From Diphasiastrum complanatum (taxonomy: Eukaryota; Streptophyta; Lycopodiopsida; Lycopodiales; Lycopodiaceae), in the NCBI GenBank assembly GCA_029204225.1, contig CM055113.1:5430647-5494646 (forward strand): DNA of 64,000 bases. Direction: 5' to 3'. The notes under the pieces were generated by a model, which saw only the letters and a list, made by a program, of their open reading frames with translations, made no database searches and had not been told where the DNA came from. Positions 1-9,749 of this stretch are shown here, piece after piece; the first letter of the stretch is position 1, and each line of letters starts with the position of its first letter. A program made the translations under genes and the position numbers.

Positions 1-564
1 CTGCGCTATCTTCTTGGGCAATTGTGCATTTCCTCTCATCAGCTTGCTATTGAGGTCGGTCGTGCATGGGATATCCCCCGAGAGTGTCGTCTATGTCACT
101 TGTGCTCGTTGCAGGAGGTGGAAGATGAAGCCCATTTCCTCCTCAAATGTCCGTTGTAATATGAGATACGGGGGAGGTATTATTGTCTCTTTTGTGATGG
201 CCCGGATACACTTCGCAGTTTTGTCTCCTATCCTGATGCTCGTTGCTTGGGACTTCTTGTTCGTGAGATGCTTACTCTCTGTCAGTCTCATCCGCCTGTA
301 CCAGACCACCTAGGGTTAGACTCCCAACAGCTGCTTCTCACTGGCTTCTTTCGGACTCGAGCACATGCTAATGACTCCGCTGATGAGATTCCTATCGTTG
401 TGCCACCGCGGAGAGATGTAGTCGACACTTGCCTCCATCAGGGCCCACTGTACGCTCCACTCAGCGGACACTTCACACTTACTTTCGCTGATATGTACTT
501 ATTCTCCACCTGGCCCGGGTTGTGGGCTTATTTCACTTCTGCTTTGTTCTACTTTCATTCGTAG
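1..564 (+). pseudogene. LINE reverse-transcriptase ORF2, C-terminal fragment
   Basis: Frame 1 is open from the window edge to a stop at 562-564, apart from one TAA at 157-159. The first 50 residues hold the zinc-binding tail typical of plant non-LTR retrotransposon ORF2 (zf-RVT type): a Cys pair in CRLCHLC, then VEDEAHFLLKCP. The remaining 135 residues have no motif I recognise but keep the frame. The reverse transcriptase proper lies to the left of the window. The in-frame stop and the truncation mark it as dead. A gene-derived zf-RVT protein is the alternative, but the tail pattern favours a LINE. Confidence 0.6.
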
Positions 565-708
565 TTAGTTTATAGCATTTTACAGCCACGTGCTCCTATG
601 GATGATGCTCCCACTGTTGCTTGTACATATTTTCTTTTTGGTCATATGCACCCACGGGTGCCCAAAAGACGTTACTAAAGGTTTCTTTCTTTCTTTCTTC
701 GGCGACAG

Positions 709-2759
709 ATGTTGGACATGCTTCGACAAGTCGTCCCAGAGAGAGTGATACACCCACAGATCAGCCATCCATTTCACGTGTTAGACCACGAGCGCCATAT
801 ACACATCAAAGAGAGGTTAGGCCCAGAGAGCAGACCCTTGATCGATGCGGGTGGCAGAGAGAGCAGCATGCCCGATGCATTCGACTTGCTGGCCAGTTCT
901 TTTACGAGTGCGGCATTCCTTTTGTTGTTGCTGACACTTGGGAGTTCAAGGAGTTTTGCGCACAGGTGGCAGCCGTGGATGCTACATGGACGCCTCCCAG
1001 ACGAGAGGCATTGTGAGGTAGGATGCTTCGTCAGGAGGAGGAGACCATCACACAGGAGCTGAGTTCCATTCGCTCAGCTTGGTAGATGTAAGTACTTTGT
1101 TTCCATAAACCCATTGCATGCGTTTAGGGTTTACTTGTGGCGCAATTTTTGCATGTGGCTAATGGGTGTTTTGTGGCAGGTATGGATGCACAATATTGAG
1201 TGATGGATGGACCGACATTCGTTAGCGATCCGTCATCAATGTCTTGGTTTCTTGCCCGCTTGGCACAGTATTCCTACGTGGTGCAGATGCCACTCGAGGT
1301 GGTGATGCCATCACAGCCGATTTCATATGGGAGGTTATTAGAGATGTTATTGTTGACATTGGGGTGGAGCATGTGGTTCAGGTTGTCACGGACAACGCTT
1401 CGAACTGCAAGGAGATGGGAGAGATTATGACGAGGGAGCACCCCAGCATTGTGTGGACACCCTGTGCTGCACATTGCATAGACTTGCTTATCCATGACCT
1501 GTGTGCATTTCCATGGATCAAAGAGGTATTGGTTTCTCCATTTGCTATGCTATCTTGATTGACGCCTGCTCCATGCTACTAAACACATCTCAACTACCGT
1601 CTAAACTCTTTACTGGATGTCTGTGCTGCAGATCACTTCTACGGCCATGTGCCTGGTCACTTTTGTTACCAGGAAGAGGCGTGTGTTGGCCCTATTCCGC
1701 ACCTTCTCGCACCTAAACTTGAAGAAGCCAGCACCCACACCCTTTGCGTTTTACTTCTTGGTGCTAGAGCGATTGACAAAGGTGAAGGACGCACTGCGGC
1801 GGATGGTTTCCAGCGAGGCCTTCCGAGAGTTCATGCACGTCCAACATGCGGCGTTTTTCCGGTCGACTGTGTTCGGTGATGAGTTCTGGACACGAGCTGA
1901 GGAGAAAATTGTGGTCCTTCTACCCATTTTCAGAGTGTTGCGCCTAGTAGACCGTGAGGGGTGCACTCTCGGTCTCATTTACGAGTTCATGGACCGCATC
2001 GGCGAGGGGTTTCTGACGTCAGGCTTGGATGAGCACAGGTATGACTCTTCATTGTCTAGTTTGTTGTTTCTCACTCAAGTTTGATACGTTTCTTTTATGC
2101 TATGGTTACCTGATTGTTGTAATTTGTCTGTTGCAGGAGGCGCGAGATCTCGCATATCTGGGAGGCCAGATGGGACTACTTCCACCGACCCATCCACGCC
2201 GTAGCCCACATATTCCACCCCTTGTGGCGCAAGACTTGGGATCGGGATGATCAGGAGCTGCACCGGGGATGGGTGGAGTACACGGAGCGCGTATGGCTTG
2301 GACCAGGCACGTGTGATAAATTGCTTGGTAGCCTAAATACTGCAGTAGTGACTGTAGTGTGCTCGTTGCTAGTGTGTGAATTCGAGGGGACTTACACGTG
2401 CCATGTTTTTTGTTCTGCCAATAGGTACAGTGCTCGCTAACATTGCACGCCAGCTGCTCATCTTTGAGCGCTACTAGTTTCCTTTCGATGGAGAGTAGAG
2501 TCGGCGGAAGGAGGATCAGCTGAGGCCCGTTACATGGTGGGGCTACCACGGGCGCAACACAGGTGACCTGCGGCGACTGGTCGAGAGAGTCCTTGCACAG
2601 GACTGTTCAGCAGGAACTTGCGAACGGAATTGGAGCACCTGGGCCTTGTATCACACGCAGAAGAGGAACAGGTTATCCATTGAGCAGTGTAGGCGGTCGG
2701 TGTTTGTGAGCACCAACGGCCGTATGCTGAGGCGCACACGAGGGGGCCAGATGCTCGAG
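709..2759 (+). pseudogene. hAT-like (DUF659) transposase gene, 5' and central exons, decayed
   Basis: A cut-and-paste transposase of the hAT superfamily, or a gene derived from one. Exons are inferred at about 709-1087, 1180-1525, 1632-2038, 2138-2290 and 2425-2759, bounded by GT/AG sites that join reading frames cleanly (for example AT|GTAAGT to GCAG|G at 1087/1180). In order they show FFYECGIPF, YGCTILSDGWTDIR (DUF659 start), VVTDNASNCKE, WTPCAAHCIDLLIHDL, RWDYFHRPIHAVAHIFHPLW, and the C-terminal dimerisation block with CERNWSTWALYHTQKRNRL. In-frame stops at 1014-1016, 1083-1085 and 1223-1225, plus two near 2475-2500, show it is not functional. No N-terminal BED zinc finger is visible. The gene continues beyond two retrotransposon insertions at 9199 and 11672. 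Confidence 0.85.
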
Positions 2760-2772
2760 GTGAGTCACATTA

Positions 2773-3130
2773 TGTAATAGATCCTAACACCACAGTAGGG
2801 CAAACACTAACTGATCCACCCAACCTTGCCTACTCCCTGATATAGAGTAAGCCCCTCCTAGCCCAGTGTGAGGACTGGTAGCATGCAACTGCCAAGTGTC
2901 GGCCACGTGGCACTGACGTGGCCGACTGCACGTCGGGACCCAACTGGGGGCCCTATCCTGCTGACAGGGTCCCTAGGCTGTGTTAGGCCCGCCATGGCTA
3001 TGGACCGTGCTGGGGCACACTACTCACACTGTCTTGCCCTGTTGGTCATGTACGCTGGACACGACCCTGACTGTGGTATCTAACCTATCTGTGTTCTCTA
3101 GGGTTCGGCACTGGTTACGAGCTCGTAACA
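2773..3130 (-). repeat. 3' LTR of Gypsy-1
   Basis: 358 bp. In element sense it begins TGTTACGAGC and ends CTATTACA. It is the left copy of the pair with 8733-9090, with two substitutions and no gaps between them. Confidence 0.95.
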
Positions 3131-3144
3131 CTCCCTCCCCCTTA
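3131..3144 (-). promoter_or_regulatory. Polypurine tract of Gypsy-1
   Basis: In element sense TAAGGGGGAGGGAG lies directly against the 3' LTR. It primes plus-strand DNA synthesis. The first three bases are the stop codon of pol. Confidence 0.85.
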
Positions 3145-5040
3145 AGAACCGTCTTGGTCCTCTAAGACAAAGTCTGGAAAAATCTTGCGAAGGACGCTGC
3201 CTCTTTCCCAAGTGGCATTCTCAACAGGCTGATCATTCCACTTAACCAGATATTCTCGGTATAGAGTATGACGAGTCTGCGTCTCTCTACTATCAAGAAT
3301 TTCCTCTGGTTCATGTGGAGGTTGTTGAGGATCCAATGGGAGAACTAGAACACTGTCCCCTACCAGATTATCTGATCTGGTTAAGGCTTTTCGTAACTGA
3401 CTTACATGAAAAACTGGAAAAACCTTACTGCTGTGTGGGAGTTCTAGTTCATAGGTGACCTCGCCTAGTCTCCTACTGATGGTAAAGGGACCACAATACC
3501 TTGGAGACAACTTAGCACACACTCCTGATTTGAGGGTTTTAGAGTCAACTGGGACTCTCAAGTAGACTTTCTCACCAGTGGAGAACTGCACATCCCGTCT
3601 GTGTGGATCTGCATAATGCCTGGCTCGATCCTGGGATTGTCTAATGCTACGCTTAGCATGTTCTATCATCTGGTTTAGGTCTTCTAAAAAGTTTCTGGCT
3701 GCTTCAACTTTTTCTTGTTTAAACCCTACAGCTGTGGGTGAGCGTGGCTGAAAACCGTACATCAGCATAAATGGGCTGTATCCCGTAGCTGAATGTTTCG
3801 TACTGTTGTAAGCAAACTCTAATATCGAGAGATACTCCTCCCAATTAGTCTGCCTCTTGCTGACGTATGCACGAAGCATATCCTCCAGCACTTGATTTAC
3901 CCTTTCTGTTTGACCGTCCGTCTGTGGATGGTCGGTGGTACTCATATTAAGTTTAGTATGGAGATGATGGAATACTGCCTTCCAAAAATTTCCAGTAAAC
4001 TTACTGTCCCGGTCGCTGACTATGCCGGAAGGTAGACCGTACAATTTAAATAGCCCGTCTACAAACAACCTCGCTAACTCTGGAGCTCTAACGGTTGTTT
4101 TGGTCGGAATAAAATGAGCCATTTTGGTCAGACGGTCAACTGTGACCCATATAGCGTCATTACCCTTTTGGGTTTTAGGCAGGCCTACTATAAAATCCAT
4201 GGAGATAATCTCCCATTTACCAGCTGGTATTTCTAAGGGATGCAACAACCCTCCTGCCTTTAAACGCTCTGCTTTATTTACTTGACATTTCTGGCAACTG
4301 GTTACATACTGGTGGACGTCCTTTTTCATACTGGGCCAGAAAAATTGCCTACGAAGAAGCTCATAGGTCTTCTGTATGCCTGGGTGTCCCGCGCTAGGAT
4401 TGTCATGACATTCATATAGGACCTGCTGCCTATAATCCTCTGAATTGGGGACACATACTCTATCTCTATAGAGCAAGTACTCATCCTGAATGGAATACTG
4501 TTTCCATTTGAATCCTTGAGTCAACTGACCCTCAACCACTGGGGTTTGCTTGGGTAATACAGGCTCAGAATCCTCAACGTCATCTGACGACGTATACTCG
4601 GACTCATTATCATCCTCAACGGAAGCTGCCGTATTCTTGGATGAACTGGCACCAGCCCCGGGAACTGGTTCTGGAGTCTGTAACTGTCTGTTCTGGACTG
4701 AGTTCCAGATAATAGAGAAGAATGCATCATGCTGGCATTTCCCTCTCAAGGACTCGAGTAACTCATTACGAATCTGAGTAAAACTCAGCTCGTTTATCAT
4801 AGGCATTCTGCTAAGGGCATCTGCTACTGTATTGAATTTTCCACGCCTATATCTGATAGACATGTCAAACTCTTGCATCAACTCTGCCCAACGAGCTTTC
4901 CGACCTCTAAGCTCAGGTTGATTGCAAAGGTATCTGAGACTCTCATGGTCTGTCAGGACCTCAAAGTTGGCACCATACAAATAATGCCTCCAAGTCTTAA
5001 GGGCATGGACTATAGAAAAAAGTTCCTTTTCATAGGCACT
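3142..5040 (-). CDS. Gypsy-1 pol, part 2: RNase H end, integrase, chromodomain
   Basis: Runs 612 residues from the first Met-type start at 4980 to TAA at 3142-3144, and is in frame with the preceding pol segment across TAG 5041-5043. RNase H continues in YGANFEVLTDHESLRYL. The integrase zinc-binding segment (H-H-C-C around ECHDNPSAGHPG and CQKC) is followed by the core with its acidic triad: Asp in ISMDFIVGLP, Asp in IVSDRDSKFTG, Glu in DGQTERVN. The last 60 residues form a chromodomain-like module (YREYLVKWNDQP, ATWERGS), which in chromoviruses directs insertion to marked chromatin. The context before the stop (EPAQTR then SAYEKEL) suggests a Tyr codon was lost. Confidence 0.92.
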   Translation of the reverse strand, partial: SAYEKELFSIVHALKTWRHYLYGANFEVLTDHESLRYLCNQPELRGRKARWAELMQEFDMSIRYRRGKFNTVADALSRMPMINELSFTQIRNELLESLRGKCQHDAFFSIIWNSVQNRQLQTPEPVPGAGASSSKNTAASVEDDNESEYTSSDDVEDSEPVLPKQTPVVEGQLTQGFKWKQYSIQDEYLLYRDRVCVPNSEDYRQQVLYECHDNPSAGHPGIQKTYELLRRQFFWPSMKKDVHQYVTSCQKCQVNKAERLKAGGLLHPLEIPAGKWEIISMDFIVGLPKTQKGNDAIWVTVDRLTKMAHFIPTKTTVRAPELARLFVDGLFKLYGLPSGIVSDRDSKFTGNFWKAVFHHLHTKLNMSTTDHPQTDGQTERVNQVLEDMLRAYVSKRQTNWEEYLSILEFAYNSTKHSATGYSPFMLMYGFQPRSPTAVGFKQEKVEAARNFLEDLNQMIEHAKRSIRQSQDRARHYADPHRRDVQFSTGEKVYLRVPVDSKTLKSGVCAKLSPRYCGPFTISRRLGEVTYELELPHSSKVFPVFHVSQLRKALTRSDNLVGDSVLVLPLDPQQPPHEPEEILDSRETQTRHTLYREYLVKWNDQPVENATWERGSVLRKIFPDFVLEDQDGS

Positions 5041-6795
5041 CTACCTAGTCTGTGCTGGCTCGAGTTTTTTACTCTCGAAGGCAACTGGTCGTCCACCCTG
5101 AGTTAGCACAGCACCTACTGCAAAGTCGCTAGCATCTGTTTCGACCACAAATGGCTGATTGGGGTCGACGACCTTTAAAACTGGTGCTGTAGCTAAGGCT
5201 GTTTTGAGAGCATCAAAGCTCTCCTGTTGTGCGGACTCCCAAATGAACTCCTTTCCCTTCCCTTTAAGGAGATTTGTCATAGGGACTGCTATCTGAGCAT
5301 ATTCCTTGACAAATCGTCTGTAATATCCCGCCAGACCAAGAAAGATTTGAAGTTCCAAAATATTCTGAGGTCTCAGCCAACTGAGTATGGCTTTAACCTT
5401 ATTTGGGTCCATCTTAATCCCATCTGAAGAGATAATGTGACCCAAATATGCTACTTCTTCAACGAAGAATTCACACTTGGATTGTTTAGCATAAAGCTTA
5501 TGCTTTCTGAGCAGTCGAAACACCTTTCTGAGGTGTTTTAGATGCTCCTTCCTGGTTTTGCTGTAAACGAGGATGTCATCTAAAAATACGACTACAAATT
5601 TACCCAAGTATGGTCTGAGGACACTGTTCATCAAGGTCATAAAGGTAGCTGGAGCATTTGTGAGCCCAAATGGCATCACCTTAAACTCATAATGACCGTG
5701 ACGAGTCCTAAAAGCTGTTTTCGAGACATCTTCCGATTTTATACGGACTTGATGATATCCCGATCTGAGGTCTATTTTGCTGAAAAACTTAGCCCCGTCG
5801 AGTTGATCAAACAACTCGTCTGCCCGAGGCATAGGGTATTTATTCTTAATTGTGACTTTATTGAGGGCTCTGTAATCTACGCAAAGACGCATAGACCCCT
5901 CCTTCTTTTTCACCAATAGGACTGGTGAGGCCCATGGTGAACTACTGGTCTGAATTTGGCCTTTCCCAAGATAGTCTGTTAACTGCCTAGTTATTTCTTC
6001 ATCCTCTGTTCGGCTGACCCGATACGGAGGTTTAGAAACAGGTGCTGTACCTGGTACTAGGTTTATTACATGATCTACCTCTCTGCTAGGTGGTAAACCA
6101 TGTGGCAAATCTTCAGGAAAAACATCTTTAAATTTAGACAATAAAGTTTCTAATTTACTGATTTTCTGCTGAATAGAACTGGAAATAGAAACTTCAGGAA
6201 TAAACTGAAAGTCACATAAGAATACCTGATGGTCTTCGTCTCCGATTAGCTGACAGAGCTCTGAACTGCAGACCATAGGGCTGTTGGGAACATCATGCTC
6301 CCCATGCAACTGGATCTCTCGGCCTTTATACTGAAAGCTGAGGGTGTTCTCCTGATAGTTTCTGTGGAGGGAAGGTCCTAAACTGTAGAGCCAATCTCTC
6401 CCGAGAACAATGTCTGTTCGATCCAGGTGCATTATCTGAAAGTTTATTTGATCTTGGTACCCCTGAATACCAAGATTTAACTTACTTACCATAGTTTCCC
6501 ATATTTTTTTATCTTCACCCTTAGCTAATGAAACTATGTACCTATGCTGACTAGGTACTTCTGGTAGTTTAAGCTTTTTAACCAGGGTGTGGTTGATGAA
6601 ATTATGGGTTGCCCCATCATCAACCATGACTCTTACTGACTGGTTACCAACTTTCCCATGCATACGTACTAGGTCATGCGGCCCAAAGCTGAAGGGTCTC
6701 GCTAGCATTGCAGAGGTCAGCTGGCAACAGTGTTCATGATCTTCATGATACACTTTGATCTCGGAAGCTGCCGAGTCACTGGGGAAACATACAGT
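5041..6795 (-). CDS. Gypsy-1 pol, part 1: protease, reverse transcriptase, RNase H
   Basis: About 570 residues are readable from the first Met-type start at 6753. The aspartic protease motif reads [10 protein letters not shown] near residue 44, where most relatives have DSG or DTG. RT follows with its fingers and palm motifs ([30 protein letters not shown]) and the catalytic box [14 protein letters not shown] near residue 390. RNase H begins at [16 protein letters not shown] near residue 539. The segment is in frame with gag across TAG 6796-6798 and with the integrase part across TAG 5041-5043. Apart from these stops the enzyme domains look intact. Confidence 0.92.
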   Translation of the reverse strand, partial: TVCFPSDSAASEIKVYHEDHEHCCQLTSAMLARPFSFGPHDLVRMHGKVGNQSVRVMVDDGATHNFINHTLVKKLKLPEVPSQHRYIVSLAKGEDKKIWETMVSKLNLGIQGYQDQINFQIMHLDRTDIVLGRDWLYSLGPSLHRNYQENTLSFQYKGREIQLHGEHDVPNSPMVCSSELCQLIGDEDHQVFLCDFQFIPEVSISSSIQQKISKLETLLSKFKDVFPEDLPHGLPPSREVDHVINLVPGTAPVSKPPYRVSRTEDEEITRQLTDYLGKGQIQTSSSPWASPVLLVKKKEGSMRLCVDYRALNKVTIKNKYPMPRADELFDQLDGAKFFSKIDLRSGYHQVRIKSEDVSKTAFRTRHGHYEFKVMPFGLTNAPATFMTLMNSVLRPYLGKFVVVFLDDILVYSKTRKEHLKHLRKVFRLLRKHKLYAKQSKCEFFVEEVAYLGHIISSDGIKMDPNKVKAILSWLRPQNILELQIFLGLAGYYRRFVKEYAQIAVPMTNLLKGKGKEFIWESAQQESFDALKTALATAPVLKVVDPNQPFVVETDASDFAVGAVLTQGGRPVAFESKKLEPAQTR

Positions 6796-7146
6796 CTAAA
6801 CAAGATGAACTTGTTTTTTATCTTTCTTATCTTTTTTAGTGAAAGGCCCCTTGGGACACTGTCTGACTGTGTGTCCCTTGCCCATACACACAAAGCACAA
6901 ACGTTCTTGTTTGGCTTTCTCAAAATCATCTGGTTTTAAGGGCTGTATGAGTGAAGTGCGTTTCTGAGGAGCTTCACCTTTAAATTTATCTTCTTTCTTT
7001 CTTTTTAAAAATTTCTTTTTAAATTGAAAGTCTTTCTGAGGAAGCTGCTCAGAAAGTGGTAGCTGTCTCGCTCTCTTCCTACCCACTGAATCATCATAGA
7101 TTTGAGCATATCTGAGAGCTTGCTCAAGGGTAGTAGGCGAGTTTCT
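6796..7146 (-). CDS. Gypsy-1 gag C-terminal part with CCHC zinc knuckle
   Basis: Continues the gag frame after TAG 7147-7149 (RNSPTTLEQALRYAQIYDD) and contains one zinc knuckle, CFVCMGKGHTVRQCP, in a Lys/Arg-rich context, the usual nucleic-acid binding end of gag. It closes with TAG at 6796-6798, followed in frame by the protease segment. That stop may be a lesion or a read-through site between gag and pol. Confidence 0.85.
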   Translation of the reverse strand, partial: RNSPTTLEQALRYAQIYDDSVGRKRARQLPLSEQLPQKDFQFKKKFLKRKKEDKFKGEAPQKRTSLIQPLKPDDFEKAKQERLCFVCMGKGHTVRQCPKGPFTKKDKKDKKQVHLV

Positions 7147-7929
7147 CTAGACCTCTACTTTATATTGATCTTTGAGGCCACGGACAAATCCTCTGATTTT
7201 TTGATAGTCATCCATATTTTTAATCTTTAAAATTGCCTCTCGATACTGCGAGATATATTGGATGAGGGACTTGTCCATTACTGTTCTTTCCCAGGCTTCC
7301 CAGGCTCTATCAAGTTCATTCTCTGGTAGAAATTCTCTTAGGAAAGCTTCTTCAAAAGCTTTCCATGACCGGGGAGTCTGCCCAGTCTCCTGGAGATTTA
7401 ACCACCACTTATAGGCCATAGGCCCTAAAGAAAGACTGGCCTCAATTGCTTGCAAATGGTCAGGGGTCTGTTTAAGAGCATGAATGTTCTTCCATTTGCT
7501 GAGGAAGGTTTGTAGAATATCTGCATTTCTATCCTTCTCTTCCCCATTAAAAGTAGGAGGCTTTAAATCTTTAAAAACACTGGGGTGAGACCGTAAAGTC
7601 TCACCCGAAACTGATGGAAGTGGAGAAGGGGATAACTGAGAAGTGGAGGGAAGGCTTCCTTTCGCGGAACTCAAAATCAAGTTTTTGAGTTCAGCGAACG
7701 AGTCGTCCACACTGGACTTGAAATTGGCTAATGCCAGCTTCAGTTCATCCACCTCTGTTACCAATTGGAGGAACTGCTCCTTGGTAACCAGTTCGTCGAG
7801 TTCTTCGGCGAACTGTTCCTGTTCTTCTACTTCCATAGGTTCCTTCCCTTTACTGTAAGCCAAGGCTTCTGTTTCAAGTTCGTCGAAGCCTCTCTCCTGG
7901 GGTTGATCAGGTCCCTGAGGAGTGGTCAT
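7147..7929 (-). CDS. Gypsy-1 gag N-terminal part (capsid-like)
   Basis: 260 residues from ATG at 7929 to TAG at 7147-7149. An acidic N terminus and a probable coiled coil (about residues 45-90, LVTEVDELKLALANFK) precede a retrotransposon gag domain (about 125-255) with KPPTFNGEEKDRNADILQTF and WWLNLQETGQTPRSWKAFEE. The reading frame continues past the stop into the zinc-knuckle segment, so the stop probably replaced a Gln codon. Gag forms the cytoplasmic particle in which the element RNA is copied. Confidence 0.88.
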   Translation of the reverse strand: MTTPQGPDQPQERGFDELETEALAYSKGKEPMEVEEQEQFAEELDELVTKEQFLQLVTEVDELKLALANFKSSVDDSFAELKNLILSSAKGSLPSTSQLSPSPLPSVSGETLRSHPSVFKDLKPPTFNGEEKDRNADILQTFLSKWKNIHALKQTPDHLQAIEASLSLGPMAYKWWLNLQETGQTPRSWKAFEEAFLREFLPENELDRAWEAWERTVMDKSLIQYISQYREAILKIKNMDDYQKIRGFVRGLKDQYKVEV

Positions 7930-8718
7930 CTTCGAAACTGAAAGAGAGCTACCTTAACTTCTGAAGGAAAAAAGTCTAAAAGACTAATTTACAACTGTAC
8001 AAGGGAAAGGAAAGATGACTTAGCTGTTTCTGAGGACTGTACTTCCAAAGAAAGAATGAAGAGGAACCCTTTCAGCTCTTTTCCCCAAGATTTCAGACCT
8101 GCTGTTCCGAAAAATGCCAGTTTGAGGCTTCAAAACGGTACTAAATTTCCCGGTTTTTTGAGGATAGTAGCTCGCTGGTCTGATTGCAATCCAACTTGTC
8201 CACAAAAAGGCAAATCTGAAGTCCAAAAACCCTTCTGAGTTCTGAAATTTCAGAAGTCTCCTACTCGCTGATCTGGTAGGAATCCTCTTGCTCCAAATCT
8301 CTGACGTTGGGGCCCAAAAACTTGTTGAAAAACCAGATTTTCAGAAGCACTGGCAGCGCTGGCCCTGCTCCTCTTTTTTGGCTTCCAACTCGCTGAGAAC
8401 CAGTGACTTTTTCCCTGGAAATCGGATGTAGGTCTCTGACTGTACAGCGATGGAGGTGCTGGCTTCTTCCTACTCTAATTTCGCTGGGAAAACTATAGAG
8501 AATCCTCTGAACTCAATGAGAAACAGCTGTTTTTTCAGCGAGTTACCTACACTTGGAATCTAACTCCTTGCTACTGTGATTTCTCAGTGGAAATCAGAAG
8601 TTTGAAGGCTGCTCCTACAGCGATCCTCCTCCTCTATTCCTCTCTGAGAATCTGAGAAACACTTCCTATCTTCTGATAGCTTTCTCTACTGCTGTCCTAA
8701 ACTCCCTAGGATGGAGAT
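7930..8718 (-). other. Gypsy-1 leader (5' untranslated region)
   Basis: About 790 bp between the primer binding site and the gag start. It contains short repeats of the phrase 'ctgaga/ctcgctg' and no coding frame. Packaging and dimerisation signals would be expected here, but none is recognisable. Confidence 0.6.
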
Positions 8719-8731
8719 GGCTCTGATACCA
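8719..8731 (-). promoter_or_regulatory. Primer binding site (initiator tRNA-Met), Gypsy-1
   Basis: In element sense TGGTATCAGAGCC, one base after the end of the 5' LTR. This is the standard plant site complementary to the 3' end of initiator tRNA-Met. Confidence 0.9.
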
Positions 8732-8732
8732 G

Positions 8733-9090
8733 TGTAATAGATCCTAACACCACAGTAGGGCAAACACTAACTGATCCACCCAACCTTGCCTACTCCCTGA
8801 TATAGAGTAAGCCCCTCCTAGCCCAGTGTGAGGACTGGTAGCATGCAACTGCCAAGTGTCGGCCACGTGGCACTGACGTGGCCGACTGCACGTCGGGACC
8901 CAACTGGGGGCCCTATCCTGCTGACAGGGTCCCTAGGCTGTGTTAGGCCCGCCATGGCTATGGACCGTGCTGGGGCACACTACTCACACTGTCTTGCCCT
9001 GTTGGTCATGTATGCTGGACACGACCCTGACTGTGGTATCTGACCTATCTGTGTTCTCTAGGGTTCGGCACTGGTTACGAGCTCGTAACA
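8733..9090 (-). repeat. 5' LTR of Gypsy-1
   Basis: 358 bp, partner of 2773-3130. It would carry the element promoter. No clear TATA box stands out in it. Confidence 0.95.
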
Positions 9091-9198
9091 CATCATTACC
9101 CCCTGTTTCTTGCTATGCTTTGACGAATTGAATTGCTTTCGAATTATGCAATGAATTCCAAAACCTGCCTGACAACAATGTATTGTTTTTGGTTGCAG

Positions 9199-9714
9199 GT
9201 GAACCCTGACACTTGCTTGGTTATTCAGCAGCTGTTGCTCCTCGGGCACCACCCACGCAGGAGGAGATGGATGATGAGGTCTATAGAGAGTTCTATAGAC
9301 AGACACAGGCTGACGCACGAGCTTTACGACATTTGAGGAGGGCAGACAGGCAAAGGGATAGGGCTGAGGAGGGTTGAGGGTGGAGAGGAGCTCGGGGCGG
9401 ACTATCAGGAGGAGGAGGAGTGGGTTGAGGGGGATACGGAGGAGGATGAGGAGATGGGGGCGGAGCCACAGGGGGATGACCTAGCTGACCTGCTGGTGGA
9501 CCCTGATGCGAAGACAGAGGAGGAGTCAGCCATTCCTGCACGTAGGCCTAGAGGGAGACCTAGAGGCTCTGGTTGGGGGGGGGGGGCTGAGTTCGCTTTT
9601 TGTAGACAGGAGTGGAGCATCACAAGCAGCCGTCGGCCAGGCATCATCACAGTGGATAGGGCCATCCCAGGGCGTAGGATCACAGCCACCTGACACACAG
9701 ACATGCAGGGGTAG
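9199..9714 (+). pseudogene. hAT transposase gene, acidic C-terminal exon (first part)
   Basis: After the acceptor at 9198 the sequence continues the transposase gene. One frame gives QEEMDDEVYREFYRQTQADA, and after a frame change near 9375 a highly acidic stretch follows (EEEEWVEGDTEEDEEMGAE, DDLADLLVDPD), ending in RRPRGRPRGSG, which resembles an AT-hook. A run of 10-11 G residues near 9577-9587 marks a second likely frameshift. The tail is cut at 9714 by Gypsy-2 and resumes at 11672. Confidence 0.6.
9710..9714. repeat. Target-site duplication GGTAG, left copy (Gypsy-2)
   Basis: Identical to 11672-11676, and the two copies flank 9715-11671 exactly. Removing the element and one copy restores a continuous Gly/Arg-rich host sequence. 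Confidence 0.9.
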
Positions 9715-9749
9715 TGTTATGTCATTTTGGTCCCATCTGGAAGATGGTG

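Larger units (their letters stand above)
2773..9090 (-). mobile_element. Gypsy-1: young Ty3/gypsy chromovirus-type LTR retrotransposon
   Basis: Complete LTR element on the minus strand: 5' LTR 8733-9090, initiator-Met primer binding site, leader, gag, gag zinc knuckle, protease-RT-RNase H, integrase and chromodomain, purine tract, 3' LTR 2773-3130. The two 358-bp LTRs differ at only two positions (3053/9013 and 3082/9042), so the insertion is recent. Flanking pentamers are CATTA on the left (2768-2772) and CATCA on the right (9091-9095), a 4/5 target duplication. One reading frame runs through all domains, interrupted by three stops (7147, 6796, 5041), every one TAG, with no frameshift seen. 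Confidence 0.93.
2760..9198 (+). other. hAT intron expanded by a retrotransposon insertion
   Basis: The dimerisation exon ends in GAG at 2759 and is followed at once by a consensus donor, GTGAGT. The matching acceptor (TTGCAG) ends at 9198. Removing the 6.3-kb gypsy element 2773-9090 leaves an intron of about 120 bp, like the other introns of this gene. The insertion lies 13 bp after the donor. The frame after the acceptor changes within a short distance, so the exact downstream joint is uncertain. Confidence 0.6.
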
